Source of the DNA: Streptomyces antioxidans
Lineage (GTDB): Bacteria > Actinomycetota > Actinomycetes > Streptomycetales > Streptomycetaceae
NCBI RefSeq assembly: GCF_000968685.2
Contig: NZ_LAKD02000101.1
Coordinates: 62,001-126,000, forward strand
Reading direction: 5' to 3'
Length of the DNA: 64,000 nucleotides
Shown here: positions 25,303-34,299 of the stretch, in pieces
How the letters are laid out: each line of letters begins with the position of its first letter
Numbering within the stretch: position 1 is the first letter of the stretch
Translations under genes and position numbers: made by a program
Notes under the pieces: model-generated
Seen by the model: the letters and a program-made list of their open reading frames with translations, nothing else
Databases searched by the model: none
What the model was told of the DNA's origin: nothing

Positions 25303-25340
25303 TGATCAGCTGTGACCCAGGTGATCAGCAGTGACGCAGG
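25303..25340. repeat. 19-bp tandem direct repeat upstream of the DUF3311 gene
   Basis: TGATCAGC(T/A)GTGAC-CAGG occurs twice in perfect register (25303-25321 and 25322-25340), and TGATGA begins a third, ending 30 bases before the gene start. Candidate tandem activator or repressor sites; each contains the palindrome TGATCA. Confidence 0.6.
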
Positions 25341-25370
25341 TGATGAACCGAGGGGACTGGAGCCCGCCAC

Positions 25371-25631
25371 ATGTCAGACACGTCCGCTTCACCCGGCAGG
25401 AGACCGGTCGTGACGCCCACCCGCGTCGTGGTCGCTCTGTGCCTGATCGCCCCGTTTGTCGGGATGCTCTGGGTCGGTTCGTACGGCAAGGTCGAGCCGA
25501 CCCTGATCGGGATCCCGTTCTTCTACTGGTACCAGATGCTCTGGGTGCCGGTGTCGGCCGTGCTGACCTCGGTCGCCTATGTCCTGGTCCGCCGCGAGCG
25601 GCGGGAGCGCAAGGGGGGTGACTCCGCATGA
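25371..25631 (+). CDS. DUF3311 small membrane protein, symporter partner
   Basis: An 86-residue protein with two membrane helices (VVVALCLIAPFVGMLWVGSYG and FFYWYQMLWVPVSAVLTSVAYVLV) ending in a run of charged residues. DUF3311 proteins are almost always encoded just before a sodium:solute symporter and overlap it, as here (four-base ATGA overlap), so it is likely a subunit or assembly factor. ATG 25371 has GGGGAC/GGAG upstream. Confidence 0.88.
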   Translation: MSDTSASPGRRPVVTPTRVVVALCLIAPFVGMLWVGSYGKVEPTLIGIPFFYWYQMLWVPVSAVLTSVAYVLVRRERRERKGGDSA

Positions 25632-27241
25632 ACGGCGGAGTGAACGGCGTCGCGCTCGGCGTCTTCATCTTCTTCTTCGCGGCCGTCACGGTCATGGGCT
25701 TCCTGGCCGCGCGCTGGCGCGCCGCCGAGAACGCCAACAACCTCGACGAGTGGGGTCTGGGCGGCCGCAGCTTCGGCACCTGGATCACCTGGTTCCTGCT
25801 CGGCGGCGACCTGTACACCGCGTACACCTTCGTCGCCGTCCCGGCCGCGATCTACGCGACCGGCGCGGCCGGGTTCTTCGCGGTGCCGTACACGATCCTG
25901 GTCTACCCGCTGATCTTCACCTTCCTGCCCCGGCTCTGGTCGGTGTCCCACAAGCACGGGTACGTCACCACCTCGGACTTCGTCCGCGGCCGCTTCGGCT
26001 CCAAGGGCCTTTCGCTGGCCGTCGCGATCACCGGCATCCTCGCCACCATGCCGTACATCGCCCTCCAGCTGGTGGGCATCCAGGCGGTGCTGGACGTGAT
26101 GGGCGTCGGCGGCGGGGAGAACACCAACTGGTTCATCAAGGACCTGCCGCTGCTGATCGCCTTCGGTGTGCTCGCGGCGTACACCTACTCCTCGGGGCTG
26201 CGCGCCCCCGCGCTGATCGCGTTCGTCAAGGACACCCTGATCTACATCGTCATCGCGGTGGCGATCATCTACATCCCGATCAAGCTGGGTGGCTTCGACG
26301 ACATCTTCAGCGCCGCCAACGACAAGTTCACCAAGGCGGGCGCGGGCGGGCTGGCACCCCCGGCCGAGGGCCAATGGGCGTACGGCACGCTGGCCCTGGG
26401 GTCGGCGCTCGCCCTGTTCATGTATCCCCACTCGATCACGGCGACGCTCTCCGGCCGCAGCCGTGAGGTGATCCGCCGCAACACCACGATCCTGCCGCTG
26501 TACTCGCTGATGCTGGGGCTGCTGGCGCTGCTGGGCTTCATGGCCATCGCCGCCGGGGTGACGGTCGAGAACGGCCAGCTGGCCATCCCCCAGCTCTTCG
26601 AGGACATGTTCCCCGACTGGTTCGCGGGGGTCGCCTTCGCCGCGATCGGGATCGGCGCGCTCGTCCCCGCGGCCATCATGTCGATCGCCGCGGCCAACCT
26701 CTTCACCCGCAACATCTACAAGGACTTCCTGCGGCCGAACGCCACGGCCGAGGAGGAGACCAAGGTCTCCAAGCTGGTCTCGCTGCTGGTGAAGGTCGGC
26801 GCGCTGATCTTCGTGCTGGGCATGGACAAGACCGTCGCGATCAACTTCCAGCTGCTGGGCGGGATCTGGATCCTGCAGACCTTCCCGGCCCTGGTGGGCG
26901 GCCTGTTCACCCGCTGGTTCCACCGCTGGGCGCTGCTGGCGGGCTGGGCGGTCGGCATGATCTACGGAACCTGGAAGGCGTACGACACCCCGAGCGGCGC
27001 CCAGAAGCACTTCGGCAACACCGCCGATGTGCCGGGGATCGGCGAGATCGGCTACATCGGTCTCACCGCCTTCGTGCTCAACGTGGTGGTCACGGTCGTC
27101 CTGACGCTGGTCCTGCGGGCGGTCAAGGCCCCGGACGGCGTGGACGAGACGTCGTCCGCCGACTACAAGGCGGACGCGGGCGACCCGGGCGTCCAGACCG
27201 ACCTCCCGCCCGCCACGGCGGGTGCCCCGGGCGGCCACTGA
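25628..27241 (+). CDS. Sodium:solute symporter (SSS family), probable monocarboxylate transporter
   Basis: A 537-residue membrane protein with about 13 helices. The SSS core is visible in LDEWGLGGRSFGTWITWFLLGGDLYTAYTF and MSIAAANLFTRNIYKDFLRP. With DUF3311 upstream it resembles MctP/YhjG-type permeases for small carboxylates (lactate, pyruvate, acetate). The C-terminal 40 residues are hydrophilic. ATG 25628 overlaps the preceding stop. Substrate is inferred from family only. Confidence 0.88.
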   Translation: MNGGVNGVALGVFIFFFAAVTVMGFLAARWRAAENANNLDEWGLGGRSFGTWITWFLLGGDLYTAYTFVAVPAAIYATGAAGFFAVPYTILVYPLIFTFLPRLWSVSHKHGYVTTSDFVRGRFGSKGLSLAVAITGILATMPYIALQLVGIQAVLDVMGVGGGENTNWFIKDLPLLIAFGVLAAYTYSSGLRAPALIAFVKDTLIYIVIAVAIIYIPIKLGGFDDIFSAANDKFTKAGAGGLAPPAEGQWAYGTLALGSALALFMYPHSITATLSGRSREVIRRNTTILPLYSLMLGLLALLGFMAIAAGVTVENGQLAIPQLFEDMFPDWFAGVAFAAIGIGALVPAAIMSIAAANLFTRNIYKDFLRPNATAEEETKVSKLVSLLVKVGALIFVLGMDKTVAINFQLLGGIWILQTFPALVGGLFTRWFHRWALLAGWAVGMIYGTWKAYDTPSGAQKHFGNTADVPGIGEIGYIGLTAFVLNVVVTVVLTLVLRAVKAPDGVDETSSADYKADAGDPGVQTDLPPATAGAPGGH

Positions 27242-27280
27242 CGCCTTCGCGGCGGGCCGCACTCCATCGGTCGCCGGCCG

Positions 27281-27328
27281 CGCGCCTCGATACTTCCTGT
27301 ACAGTTGTCCAGGAAGTATCGAGGCGCG
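27281..27328. promoter_or_regulatory. Large palindrome (19-bp perfect arms) before the DUF1304-TetR operon
   Basis: CGCGCCTCGATACTTCCTG (27281-27299) and its exact complement (27310-27328) flank a 10-base centre, TACAGTTGTC. The right arm contains the GAGG ribosome site and ends three bases before the ATG. The central TGTACAGTTGTCCA is TetR-operator-like. It can act as an operator for the TetR protein encoded downstream or as an mRNA hairpin masking the start, or both. Confidence 0.75.
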
Positions 27329-27331
27329 GTC

Positions 27332-27724
27332 ATGACGTGCGAAGAGGGTGGGCTCACGGTGGGTGTTCTAGCGGCGGTTCTGGTCGGTGCGGTCGCGGTG
27401 CTGCACGCGTACATCATGGTGCTGGAGATGTTCTTCTGGCAGCGGCCGCGCGGCCGGGCGGCCTTCGGCATGGACGAGGAGACGGCCCGCGTCACCGCGC
27501 CGCTCGCGGCCAACCAGGGGCTGTACAACGGCTTCCTGGCAGCCGGGCTGATATGGGGCCTGGTCGCGGACGACCCGGTAGGCTTCCAGGCGCAGGTCTT
27601 CTTCCTCAGCTGCGTCGTGGTCGCCGGTGCCTACGGGGCGGCCTCCACGTCCAACCGAAAGATCCTGTTCTCTCAGCTCGCCCCGGGCGCGGTCGCTCTG
27701 GCGGCTGTCATCATCGCGGGGTGA
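27332..27724 (+). CDS. DUF1304 family membrane protein
   Basis: A 130-residue protein with four membrane helices and the DUF1304 signature HAYIMVLEMFFW followed by ANQGLYNGFLAAGLIWG. Function unknown; members are small integral membrane proteins often paired with TetR or MarR regulators. ATG 27332 has GAGG eight bases upstream; GTG 27359 is a possible later start. It overlaps the TetR gene by four bases. Confidence 0.87.
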   Translation: MTCEEGGLTVGVLAAVLVGAVAVLHAYIMVLEMFFWQRPRGRAAFGMDEETARVTAPLAANQGLYNGFLAAGLIWGLVADDPVGFQAQVFFLSCVVVAGAYGAASTSNRKILFSQLAPGAVALAAVIIAG

Positions 27725-28293
27725 CTGACGATCCGACGGCGGGCCAGGACCCGCGCACCGTACGGACCCGTGGCCGGCTGCGGGACGCGCTGCTCGCCGA
27801 ATGCGCCTCCCAGCCACTGGAGAAGGTGAGCGTCTCCTCGGTGGTCCGCCGGGCCCAGGTCGGCCGCGCCACGTTCTATCTGCACTACGACGACCTCCAG
27901 GCGCTGGCCGTGGACGCGTGCGCGGAGGTGGTACGGGATGCCGTGGAAGCGGTGCACTCCTTCGACGGCATTCCCGACCCCGCACAACCCCCGGCCGCGC
28001 TCGCGGACTTCTTCACCTCGGTGACCGACCACGCCGACCTGTACCGGGGCCTGCTCCACGCGGGCGGCAGCGGCCCCCTGGGAGAGCTGCTGCACGGCGA
28101 ACTCCGGGCGCGCTCCCGGCTGGAGCGGGAACGCGCCGGACTGCGCCACTCCGAGGCCGCGGACTCGGCGGTGGCCGCCACGTTCACGGGCCTGTTCGCT
28201 GACTGGCTCCACGGGTTGATCGACGCGGCGCCCGACGCCCTCTCACGGCAGGTCTGGCGCCTGCTGATCTCCATCCACGGCACGTTCCCGTGA
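27721..28293 (+). CDS. TetR-family regulator
   Basis: A 190-residue protein with an N-terminal helix-turn-helix (LEKVSVSSVVRRAQVGRATFYLHY) and a mostly helical ligand domain like the TetR_C group. GTG 27721 overlaps the DUF1304 stop (GTGA), so the two are made together. It most likely represses its own operon through the palindrome at 27281-27328; ligand unknown. It converges with the 1229-residue protein gene, leaving eight bases between stops. Confidence 0.87.
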   Translation: MTDDPTAGQDPRTVRTRGRLRDALLAECASQPLEKVSVSSVVRRAQVGRATFYLHYDDLQALAVDACAEVVRDAVEAVHSFDGIPDPAQPPAALADFFTSVTDHADLYRGLLHAGGSGPLGELLHGELRARSRLERERAGLRHSEAADSAVAATFTGLFADWLHGLIDAAPDALSRQVWRLLISIHGTFP

Positions 28294-28301
28294 CGGAACC
28301 G

Positions 28302-31300
28302 TCATCCGGACGGCCGCCGCCGGTATGCCTCTGCCAGCCGCTCGGCCATCATGCGCTGGTTCCACAGCTGTCCCGGGTCGTTGGGCATCGCCGCGTCGTA
28401 CAGCTCCAGGCGGGCTTCGGTGGGCACCCGCACCAGCCTTTCGCACGCGTCGGCCGCCTCCGTCACCTTCAGCCCCAAGGCGGCGCGGGTTTCGGACGAC
28501 AGACTTTTGTCGGTGCGGACATTGCTGGCGTCGATTCCGGGGAGGCCGGCCAGCCACAGGGCCGCCTCCGCGTGGTCGAGGTCGGCGGACTTGGCGAGGT
28601 GGGCCACCGCGTCAGGGTCGAACGGCACGGGTTCGCGCCGCTCCAACTCGTCGGCCAGCAAGCGCAGCCGCTTGACGGTGGCCCAGCCCCGGGCCACCGG
28701 TCGGATGTCGAGGAAGCCCTCCGGCCGGGGCATGTCGCCCCGCTGCAGAAACGCCTTGATCCTGTAGTTCCCCGCTGCTTGCGACCGGGCCCAGCCGCCG
28801 AAGTGCGCGGCGATGTCCAGCGGCAGCAGCTTGCCCTCCGCGGTGGACTGGGCCACCGGAGGGTCCTCGTCCCCGTCCTTCCCCGGGTCCAGCAGGCCGC
28901 GGTGCAGGGCCGGATCGTTCAGGGGCGAGGAGGCCCAGAACCGCAGCAGCGCGATCACCGCCGCACGGTGCTCGGCGGGGGTGACAGCGCTGGCCGCGCG
29001 GATGCCGAGGCCGCCGATGCGGCCGGCGAGCTCCGTCCAGTCGTAGCGGCTCCCGTGGACCGCCCAGTGCGCCATGGCCGTATCGCCGTCGATCGCGCCC
29101 GCGAAGAACGCCGAGGCCAGCTCGATCTGCCGGACCGTCCCGCCGGTGCCCTCGGGGCAGAGGCTGATCAGCCCGTCCAGTGCACCGTCCAGGTCCGGTT
29201 CCGGAACCTCCAGTAGTCGGGGGGTCTGCCGGTCGAGCACTGTCAGGAGCCGGTCCCGGTGCCGTATCCGGCGGTTGGTCTCCTGGAAGAACCCCATGAG
29301 CCCGTCCAGGAGCAGTGGGTGGCTGACCTCGGGCAGCAGGGAACCGAGGGCTTTCCGCAGCGCCGACGCGGAGGTGGCCGTCGCCGCCAGCAGTGCCCGC
29401 ACGGTGTCCTCGGATATCTCCCGCAGCGCCCGGGAGCCCGGAAGGTCACGGGGCGTCAGGAAGTGCCAGAACGCCTTCGGCGGCATGCGCCGCGTGCCCG
29501 CGGCCATCGGGGACGGGTGGTTGGCGATCCAGTCCTGGTCCATCATGTAGACCCGCCAGTGTGCTGCGCCGGTTTCCGGATCGCGCGCGGTGACGTCGTA
29601 GCCGCCGTCCAGCAGCAGTCGTCGGTCCGAGCCGGGAACGTCGAGGAGCCCCCAGGGGACGGGGGGTTTGGCGGACCAGCGGCCGTGCGGCAGGGAACCG
29701 GTCGTCGGCTGAGCGGTGCCGTGGACGCCGTCAATGCGGTGGTAGCGGATCCGTCCCGTCACGCGGTCGTAGGCGACCCTGAAGCCCAGGTGGCTACCGT
29801 CGGTGCCCAGGGGCGAGGTGGCGGCGCCGGCGGTGACCGGGGCCAGCGACGCATGCTCGATCAACCAGCTCTCGTCCTCCCCCAGCAGGGCAGGGTCGAG
29901 GAACGCGGGCAGGCCGGGCTCGCCAAGCTGCTCGGTGACCAGGTCGATGGGGCGCGGCACCCGAGAAGCCTGGTCCACGCCCGTGTACCACCAGTACGTC
30001 CGGCCGTCGTGGAACATGTGGCCCTCGGGGCCGACCCGGCGATCGCCCACGGTCAGGAGCCGGTGGCCGATGAACCGCCGGGCACGGGGCCCCAGGAAGG
30101 TGTAGCCGGAGCGCGTCTTCTCGCCGTGCCGCCACTTCCACGAGGCCTCCTCCTCCGTATGGATCTCCCCCGGCGTGCCGGACCAGTACACGCTCTGCTC
30201 CTGGTTGACCGCGTGGAAGACCTGGAACTCTCCTTCGGAGAAGATCGCCCGGACGTCGTAGTGGAATTGGCTGGCGCCCTTCGGCACCACCAGCCGGTGC
30301 TCCGCGATCCGGCCGCCGGGGCCGATCGCGATGGCCTTGCGGCGGTCGTGCACGGTCAGGACGGGCCAGCTGGCCCGGCACCAGTTGTCTTCGCCCGTCA
30401 GCTCACTGGCGGCCGTGTCCAGGGCGTCCCAGCCCAGTTCGTCGAGGATGCCCGCGCGGAGCGTCGTGGTCAGCGGGGCCACCAGGTCGATGCCGGCGAG
30501 CCGGTCGAGGAGGTCCGGCAGCTCCGCCACCGCCCGCCGGGACAGCGTCCCGTAGAGCCAGTCGAACGCGTCGAGAGCGCTTTGCAGGGGGCCGGACGTG
30601 GCGCAGTTCAACCGGTCGGCGACGATCCCGCGCAGAAGGGGCCGCAGTGCCTCGATCGTCCACGCCCTCTGCCAGCGTTCGTCGGACAACTTGTCTACGA
30701 GGAGGGAGCGGACCAACGGGTCCGCGAACCGGTCGTCGGCGGTCAGCGCTTCCAGATCGACGCGGTCGCGCTCCCACCAGTGCCCGAGCAGCAGCTTCGG
30801 ATCCGGGTCCGGCACCGGGATGCCCGCTGCCAGGCAGCCGCCGATGACCGCCGCGTCGATGCGGTACTCCTCCGCGGTGCCCTTGCCGAGGCGCAGTGGG
30901 CGGTCTGCCGGGCCGATCCGTGCGGCCAGGCGCGGCAGCAGGTCCAGCAGCTCCTTGGGGGCTCTGGGGGGACGTGCGTCGGGCCCGCGGTAGCGGCGGA
31001 GCATCGCGGTCAGCCACCGGGCGGTGTCCGCGCCGAGCAGGTCGAAGGCGCCCGCCTCGTCGAGGAAGGCGACCCACCAGGCGTCCATGTCCGAATGCGG
31101 GAGATCGATCAGCTGCCACACCAGCCGCCGCTTCAGCGCGTCCGACGTGGCGACGGCGGCCAGGCAGGTCTTGCGCTGCGAGGTCCAGAAACCGTCCGCG
31201 GCCCCCCAGAGGGCGGGTGCTTCCACGAGGGCTTCCAGCACGGACCGATGTTCGGCGGCCACGTCGAGGGCCGCGGCCTTGGCCAGTTTGGCGAGCTGCT

Positions 31301-31991
31301 TGAGCATGTCGGGCCAGGGCGGCAGACCGCCGAGCGTACGGCGGACGGCCAGCTCCCGCAGCTCCCGGTAGGCATCGACGGGGTCGCCCCCGCGCCTGCC
31401 GAGGCCCGCGACGTAGTTCTTGATGTCCTTGACCGACAGTGCACCGGCGAGGGCGAACTCCAGGAACACCGCGCGCTGCCGGGCCGGATCGACGGACGGC
31501 AGGAACGGATCGGCCTGGCGCGCCCGGCCGAACATCATCGCGGCCTGCCGGTGGCGGCCGGCGGCGATGAACGCCCGGCCGACCTGTTCCCAGTAGGCCG
31601 GAAGGTGGGAGTCCGGCAGCGTCGTGGCGATCTCTCCGTACAGGTCGAGCGCGGGTCCCGGCTTGGGCCCGGCCAGCCGCTCGGCGTGCGCCATCTCGGG
31701 CGCCGCCGCGAGGGCCGCGTCGGCGTGGGCGGGGTCGTGGAGCACGGCCCACGCCGGGTAGCCGGGCTCCTGGCGGTGCCCGGCCGACACGGGTGGGCCG
31801 ACATCGGGTGCGGAGAACCCGGTGGCGGCCAGCACCTGGTCCTCGCCGGGCGCGGCGGCCTGTCCGCTCAGCCGGACCACGGGGCGGGTGCCAAGCAGGG
31901 GGTGGGTGTAGCGGCGGGCGGTGACCGGCTCGCCGCCCGAGGTACCGGCGGGCGCCAGGCCCGCGTCCAGCGCGATCCGGTTATCCGCCAT
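28302..31991 (-). CDS. Large uncharacterised protein (1229 residues) paired with a DUF4132-like protein
   Basis: I do not recognise a function. There is no signal peptide or membrane helix. Residues about 120-560 are helical and repeat-like (YWEQVGRAFIAAGRHRQAAMMFGRARQ looks TPR-like). Residues 560-850 are rich in Trp, Tyr, Gly and Asp with beta-type spacing (SVYWSGTPGEIHTEEEASWKW, HMFHDGRTYWWYTGVD), possibly a propeller. The rest is helical. No nuclease, ATPase or protease motif is seen. ATG 31991 follows GGGGAGG; the gene overlaps the upstream DUF4132-like gene by 11 bases, so the two are translated together. Size and partner recall the MolR/YehI group, but the link is inference. Confidence 0.75.
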   Translation of the reverse strand: MADNRIALDAGLAPAGTSGGEPVTARRYTHPLLGTRPVVRLSGQAAAPGEDQVLAATGFSAPDVGPPVSAGHRQEPGYPAWAVLHDPAHADAALAAAPEMAHAERLAGPKPGPALDLYGEIATTLPDSHLPAYWEQVGRAFIAAGRHRQAAMMFGRARQADPFLPSVDPARQRAVFLEFALAGALSVKDIKNYVAGLGRRGGDPVDAYRELRELAVRRTLGGLPPWPDMLKQLAKLAKAAALDVAAEHRSVLEALVEAPALWGAADGFWTSQRKTCLAAVATSDALKRRLVWQLIDLPHSDMDAWWVAFLDEAGAFDLLGADTARWLTAMLRRYRGPDARPPRAPKELLDLLPRLAARIGPADRPLRLGKGTAEEYRIDAAVIGGCLAAGIPVPDPDPKLLLGHWWERDRVDLEALTADDRFADPLVRSLLVDKLSDERWQRAWTIEALRPLLRGIVADRLNCATSGPLQSALDAFDWLYGTLSRRAVAELPDLLDRLAGIDLVAPLTTTLRAGILDELGWDALDTAASELTGEDNWCRASWPVLTVHDRRKAIAIGPGGRIAEHRLVVPKGASQFHYDVRAIFSEGEFQVFHAVNQEQSVYWSGTPGEIHTEEEASWKWRHGEKTRSGYTFLGPRARRFIGHRLLTVGDRRVGPEGHMFHDGRTYWWYTGVDQASRVPRPIDLVTEQLGEPGLPAFLDPALLGEDESWLIEHASLAPVTAGAATSPLGTDGSHLGFRVAYDRVTGRIRYHRIDGVHGTAQPTTGSLPHGRWSAKPPVPWGLLDVPGSDRRLLLDGGYDVTARDPETGAAHWRVYMMDQDWIANHPSPMAAGTRRMPPKAFWHFLTPRDLPGSRALREISEDTVRALLAATATSASALRKALGSLLPEVSHPLLLDGLMGFFQETNRRIRHRDRLLTVLDRQTPRLLEVPEPDLDGALDGLISLCPEGTGGTVRQIELASAFFAGAIDGDTAMAHWAVHGSRYDWTELAGRIGGLGIRAASAVTPAEHRAAVIALLRFWASSPLNDPALHRGLLDPGKDGDEDPPVAQSTAEGKLLPLDIAAHFGGWARSQAAGNYRIKAFLQRGDMPRPEGFLDIRPVARGWATVKRLRLLADELERREPVPFDPDAVAHLAKSADLDHAEAALWLAGLPGIDASNVRTDKSLSSETRAALGLKVTEAADACERLVRVPTEARLELYDAAMPNDPGQLWNQRMMAERLAEAYRRRPSG

Positions 31992-32832
31992 CGGTCGTCC
32001 TCCCCGCGTGGATCAGCTCTGCCATGCGCACGCCTTCGGACCAGGCCACCGGGCCGACCTCGCCCAGTGGGACGGGCCGTTCGGAGGCGTCCACCCACAA
32101 CAGTCGTCCGGTCTCGATGGGCAGGCCGGGATCGTCGGCCCCCAGCCAGTAGCGGGCCTGCAGACCGACGCCACCGTCAACGATCCGCAGCATGGCGAAG
32201 CCGCCGCGCATGACGAAGCCGAACCGGGCGGCGCGGGCGGTGGCGTGACGCAGCTCCTCGAACTCGCCCCCGGCGTAGTCGTCAAGGCTGGTGGCTCCGG
32301 GGTCGACGTCGTCCGGCCGGTGGTGGGCCTCCCGGGCGAGCTGCGGGACACCCTGCGCGGACGCGCGGCCGTCGAGCAGTTCGCACCACTTCTCCACGTC
32401 GGACAGCAGGACCGGATGCGGCAGGGTCACGGGGCCCACCGGTGGGGTGTGCGGAGTGCCGTCCTGGCCCACCAGGGCAGTACGCCCCTCCTCGGTCACC
32501 TCCGTCAGCAGGCCCGTCCGCCCATCGACGACCACCACGAGGTGCTCCAGGACGGCCCGCCAGCTCGGGTCGGGCCACACGCGGGCCAGCAGGGCGGCGG
32601 GCACCGGAACGCCCCCCAGCAGCCAGGACTCCACGGTGGACCGGCATTCCTCCTCGTGCCGCACCAGCCTCTCGCGCAACTCGGACAGCTTCTCGCCCAC
32701 CGAGCTGCCGCGCACGGCTCTGGGGACCGACCGCAGCATCTGGCCACCGGACTTGCGGCATCTGAGAGTGGTCCCGTCCAGAGCCAGTTCATGGCCATGG
32801 GTGGCGGGGACCCACACGAGTTGAGTTGACAT
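31981..32832 (-). CDS. DUF4132-like protein
   Basis: A 283-residue soluble protein. RAVLEHLVVVVDGRTGLLTEVTEEG, LPHPVLLSDVEKWCELLDGRA and a C-terminal beta segment (GVGLQARYWLGADDPGLPIE) resemble the C-terminal DUF4132 domain of large proteins such as E. coli YehI; here it stands as a separate gene. ATG 32832 is chosen (MSTQLVWVPATHGHELALDG); ATG 32841 is three codons upstream. It overlaps the large gene at 28302-31991. Function unknown. The family match is from memory of its pattern and should be taken as tentative. Confidence 0.65.
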   Translation of the reverse strand: MSTQLVWVPATHGHELALDGTTLRCRKSGGQMLRSVPRAVRGSSVGEKLSELRERLVRHEEECRSTVESWLLGGVPVPAALLARVWPDPSWRAVLEHLVVVVDGRTGLLTEVTEEGRTALVGQDGTPHTPPVGPVTLPHPVLLSDVEKWCELLDGRASAQGVPQLAREAHHRPDDVDPGATSLDDYAGGEFEELRHATARAARFGFVMRGGFAMLRIVDGGVGLQARYWLGADDPGLPIETGRLLWVDASERPVPLGEVGPVAWSEGVRMAELIHAGRTTDGG

Positions 32833-32969
32833 ACCCCGCATCGTGTCAGGCCCCTCTGACAACCCGGGTGACCTCTCCGCCACCGCCCTGGCGTGAGTAC
32901 CCGTACCTAGCCCGCCCTGAGCCAGGGGGCGGATCCGGACCGCCCGGGACGGAACCTACCGTCCGGTAT

Positions 32970-33656
32970 ATGACCGAAAGTGAGGTGCCCGCGAGAAGGG
33001 GCCGCAATGGGTGGAGCGTCGGCTGCACCGGGGCGCTGGCCCTGGCCGTGGCCGGAATCGCGTGGCTCGCGTACGCGAGCGTCGACTCCACCTATCCCGA
33101 CGTCGACCCCGAGAAGCGGGCGCGCCAGCTCTCCGGGTACTCACAGGACACCTACGCCGCGCTCGGCATCGACCGCACGGTCCGGGGCGCCTACGTCGAT
33201 GTCGACGTCAACGACAACAACGACTTCGGGCACGACGACTGCTATCCGGACGGCCTGTTCAGCATCGCCGACCCGCCCGTCGAGGGCGCGTACCGGCTGT
33301 ACCAGGAGTGGACCTTGAGCAAGGTGCACAAGGCGGAGGCGCTTCCCGGACTGCGCGGGGTGCGCCACCACCTCAAGGCCAAGGGATGGCACATCACCGA
33401 AAGCGGCAAGGACGAGCAGATCGAGGAGTGGAGCGTACGGGCGGAGCGCGACGGCGGCTACCAAATCCACGTCATCTGGGAAGCGGAATATCACCGGCTC
33501 ACCGGGTTCGTCCGCGCACCGTGCGCGATGGACCCCGACTGGCCTGAGGAGAAGCGGAAAGAGGAGGAGGAGCAGGGGTACAGCGGTCCCTACGACGGGC
33601 CGACCCTGGACTTCCCCCCGGCGCTCACCCCGGCCAGGACGCCCGGCGGCCGTTAG
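32970..33656 (+). CDS. Membrane-anchored hypothetical protein
   Basis: A 228-residue protein with one N-terminal helix (SVGCTGALALAVAGIAWLAYAS, about residues 16-37) and an extracellular domain of mixed composition with several Cys (DDCYPDG, RAPCAMD), ending in a Pro-rich tail. TACCGT seven bases before ATG 32970 and no ribosome site suggest a leaderless mRNA. It is divergent from the DUF4132-like gene. Function unknown. Its stop overlaps that of the convergent ATPase gene by four bases. Confidence 0.7.
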   Translation: MTESEVPARRGRNGWSVGCTGALALAVAGIAWLAYASVDSTYPDVDPEKRARQLSGYSQDTYAALGIDRTVRGAYVDVDVNDNNDFGHDDCYPDGLFSIADPPVEGAYRLYQEWTLSKVHKAEALPGLRGVRHHLKAKGWHITESGKDEQIEEWSVRAERDGGYQIHVIWEAEYHRLTGFVRAPCAMDPDWPEEKRKEEEEQGYSGPYDGPTLDFPPALTPARTPGGR

Positions 33657-34147
33657 GCCGCGATCTCGAAGGCGCCGCAGGGGTCTTGCGGCGCGAGCTC
33701 GAACCAGAGCAGCTTGCCACTCTGCCCGAAGAGGTCGTCGGCGAGCGCGTAACCGCCCCAGTTGTCGGCGCAGATCCGGACGATGAGGAGGCCACGGCCG
33801 TACGTGGCCTCGGTGTTCGCGGCGGCCTCGGCGAGGGCGGACGAGCGGTCGAAGAGGGCCGGGGGCTTGTCGAAGGGCGGCGGGATGTCCGGGTTGGTGT
33901 CCCACACGCTGATCCGGAGCCGCCCCTCCTCCACGGCGCGGATGCGCATTTCGGCCGGGCCGGTGGTGTGGCGGTACGCGTTGGTGACCATCTCGCTCGC
34001 CACGAGGGTCGCGGGGTCGGTGAAGTCGCCCAGCCCGTGCCGGGCGAGCACCGCACGGAGGGTAGTGCGGGCGATGGCTGCGGCGCGGGAGTCATGGGGC
34101 AGTCGGAGCGAGTACGACCAGGGGTTTTCCGGGGCTACGGTGGGCAT
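33653..34147 (-). CDS. HATPase_c-type anti-sigma/regulatory ATPase
   Basis: A 164-residue single GHKL domain. The N-box is LVASEMVTNAYRHT (complete, with Glu and Asn), followed by VWDTNPDIPP and YGRGLLIVRICADNWG. Such stand-alone ATPases are very numerous in Streptomyces and are often encoded beside XRE and DUF397 genes, as here (the XRE gene is divergent, 152 bases away). ATG 34147 follows GGAG with 6-base spacing. Role in controlling a sigma factor is inferred. Confidence 0.87.
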   Translation of the reverse strand: MPTVAPENPWSYSLRLPHDSRAAAIARTTLRAVLARHGLGDFTDPATLVASEMVTNAYRHTTGPAEMRIRAVEEGRLRISVWDTNPDIPPPFDKPPALFDRSSALAEAAANTEATYGRGLLIVRICADNWGGYALADDLFGQSGKLLWFELAPQDPCGAFEIAA

Positions 34148-34249
34148 GAAGTCTCCGGTTTGTGCGAGGAGTTGGACTGTGTCCTGGCACACACCGTAGT
34201 CGGCGTGCCTTAAGGTATTTACCCCCGAGCGGAAAAGGAGTGCATATAC

Positions 34250-34263
34250 CACTCGTGTGAGTG
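34250..34263. promoter_or_regulatory. Inverted repeat before the XRE regulator gene
   Basis: CACTC-GTGT-GAGTG, located 36 bases upstream of the chosen XRE start in the divergent region with the ATPase gene. Candidate autoregulatory site. Confidence 0.35.
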
Positions 34264-34299
34264 ACACGCCTGTTGCGCATGAGCAGAGAGAATCGGCAG

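Noticed and set aside
30403..31752. Long alternative frames inside the 1229-residue gene, on both strands
   Set aside because: Their composition is Arg/Pro/Gly-rich as expected for out-of-frame GC-rich DNA, and the chosen frame has normal amino-acid use.
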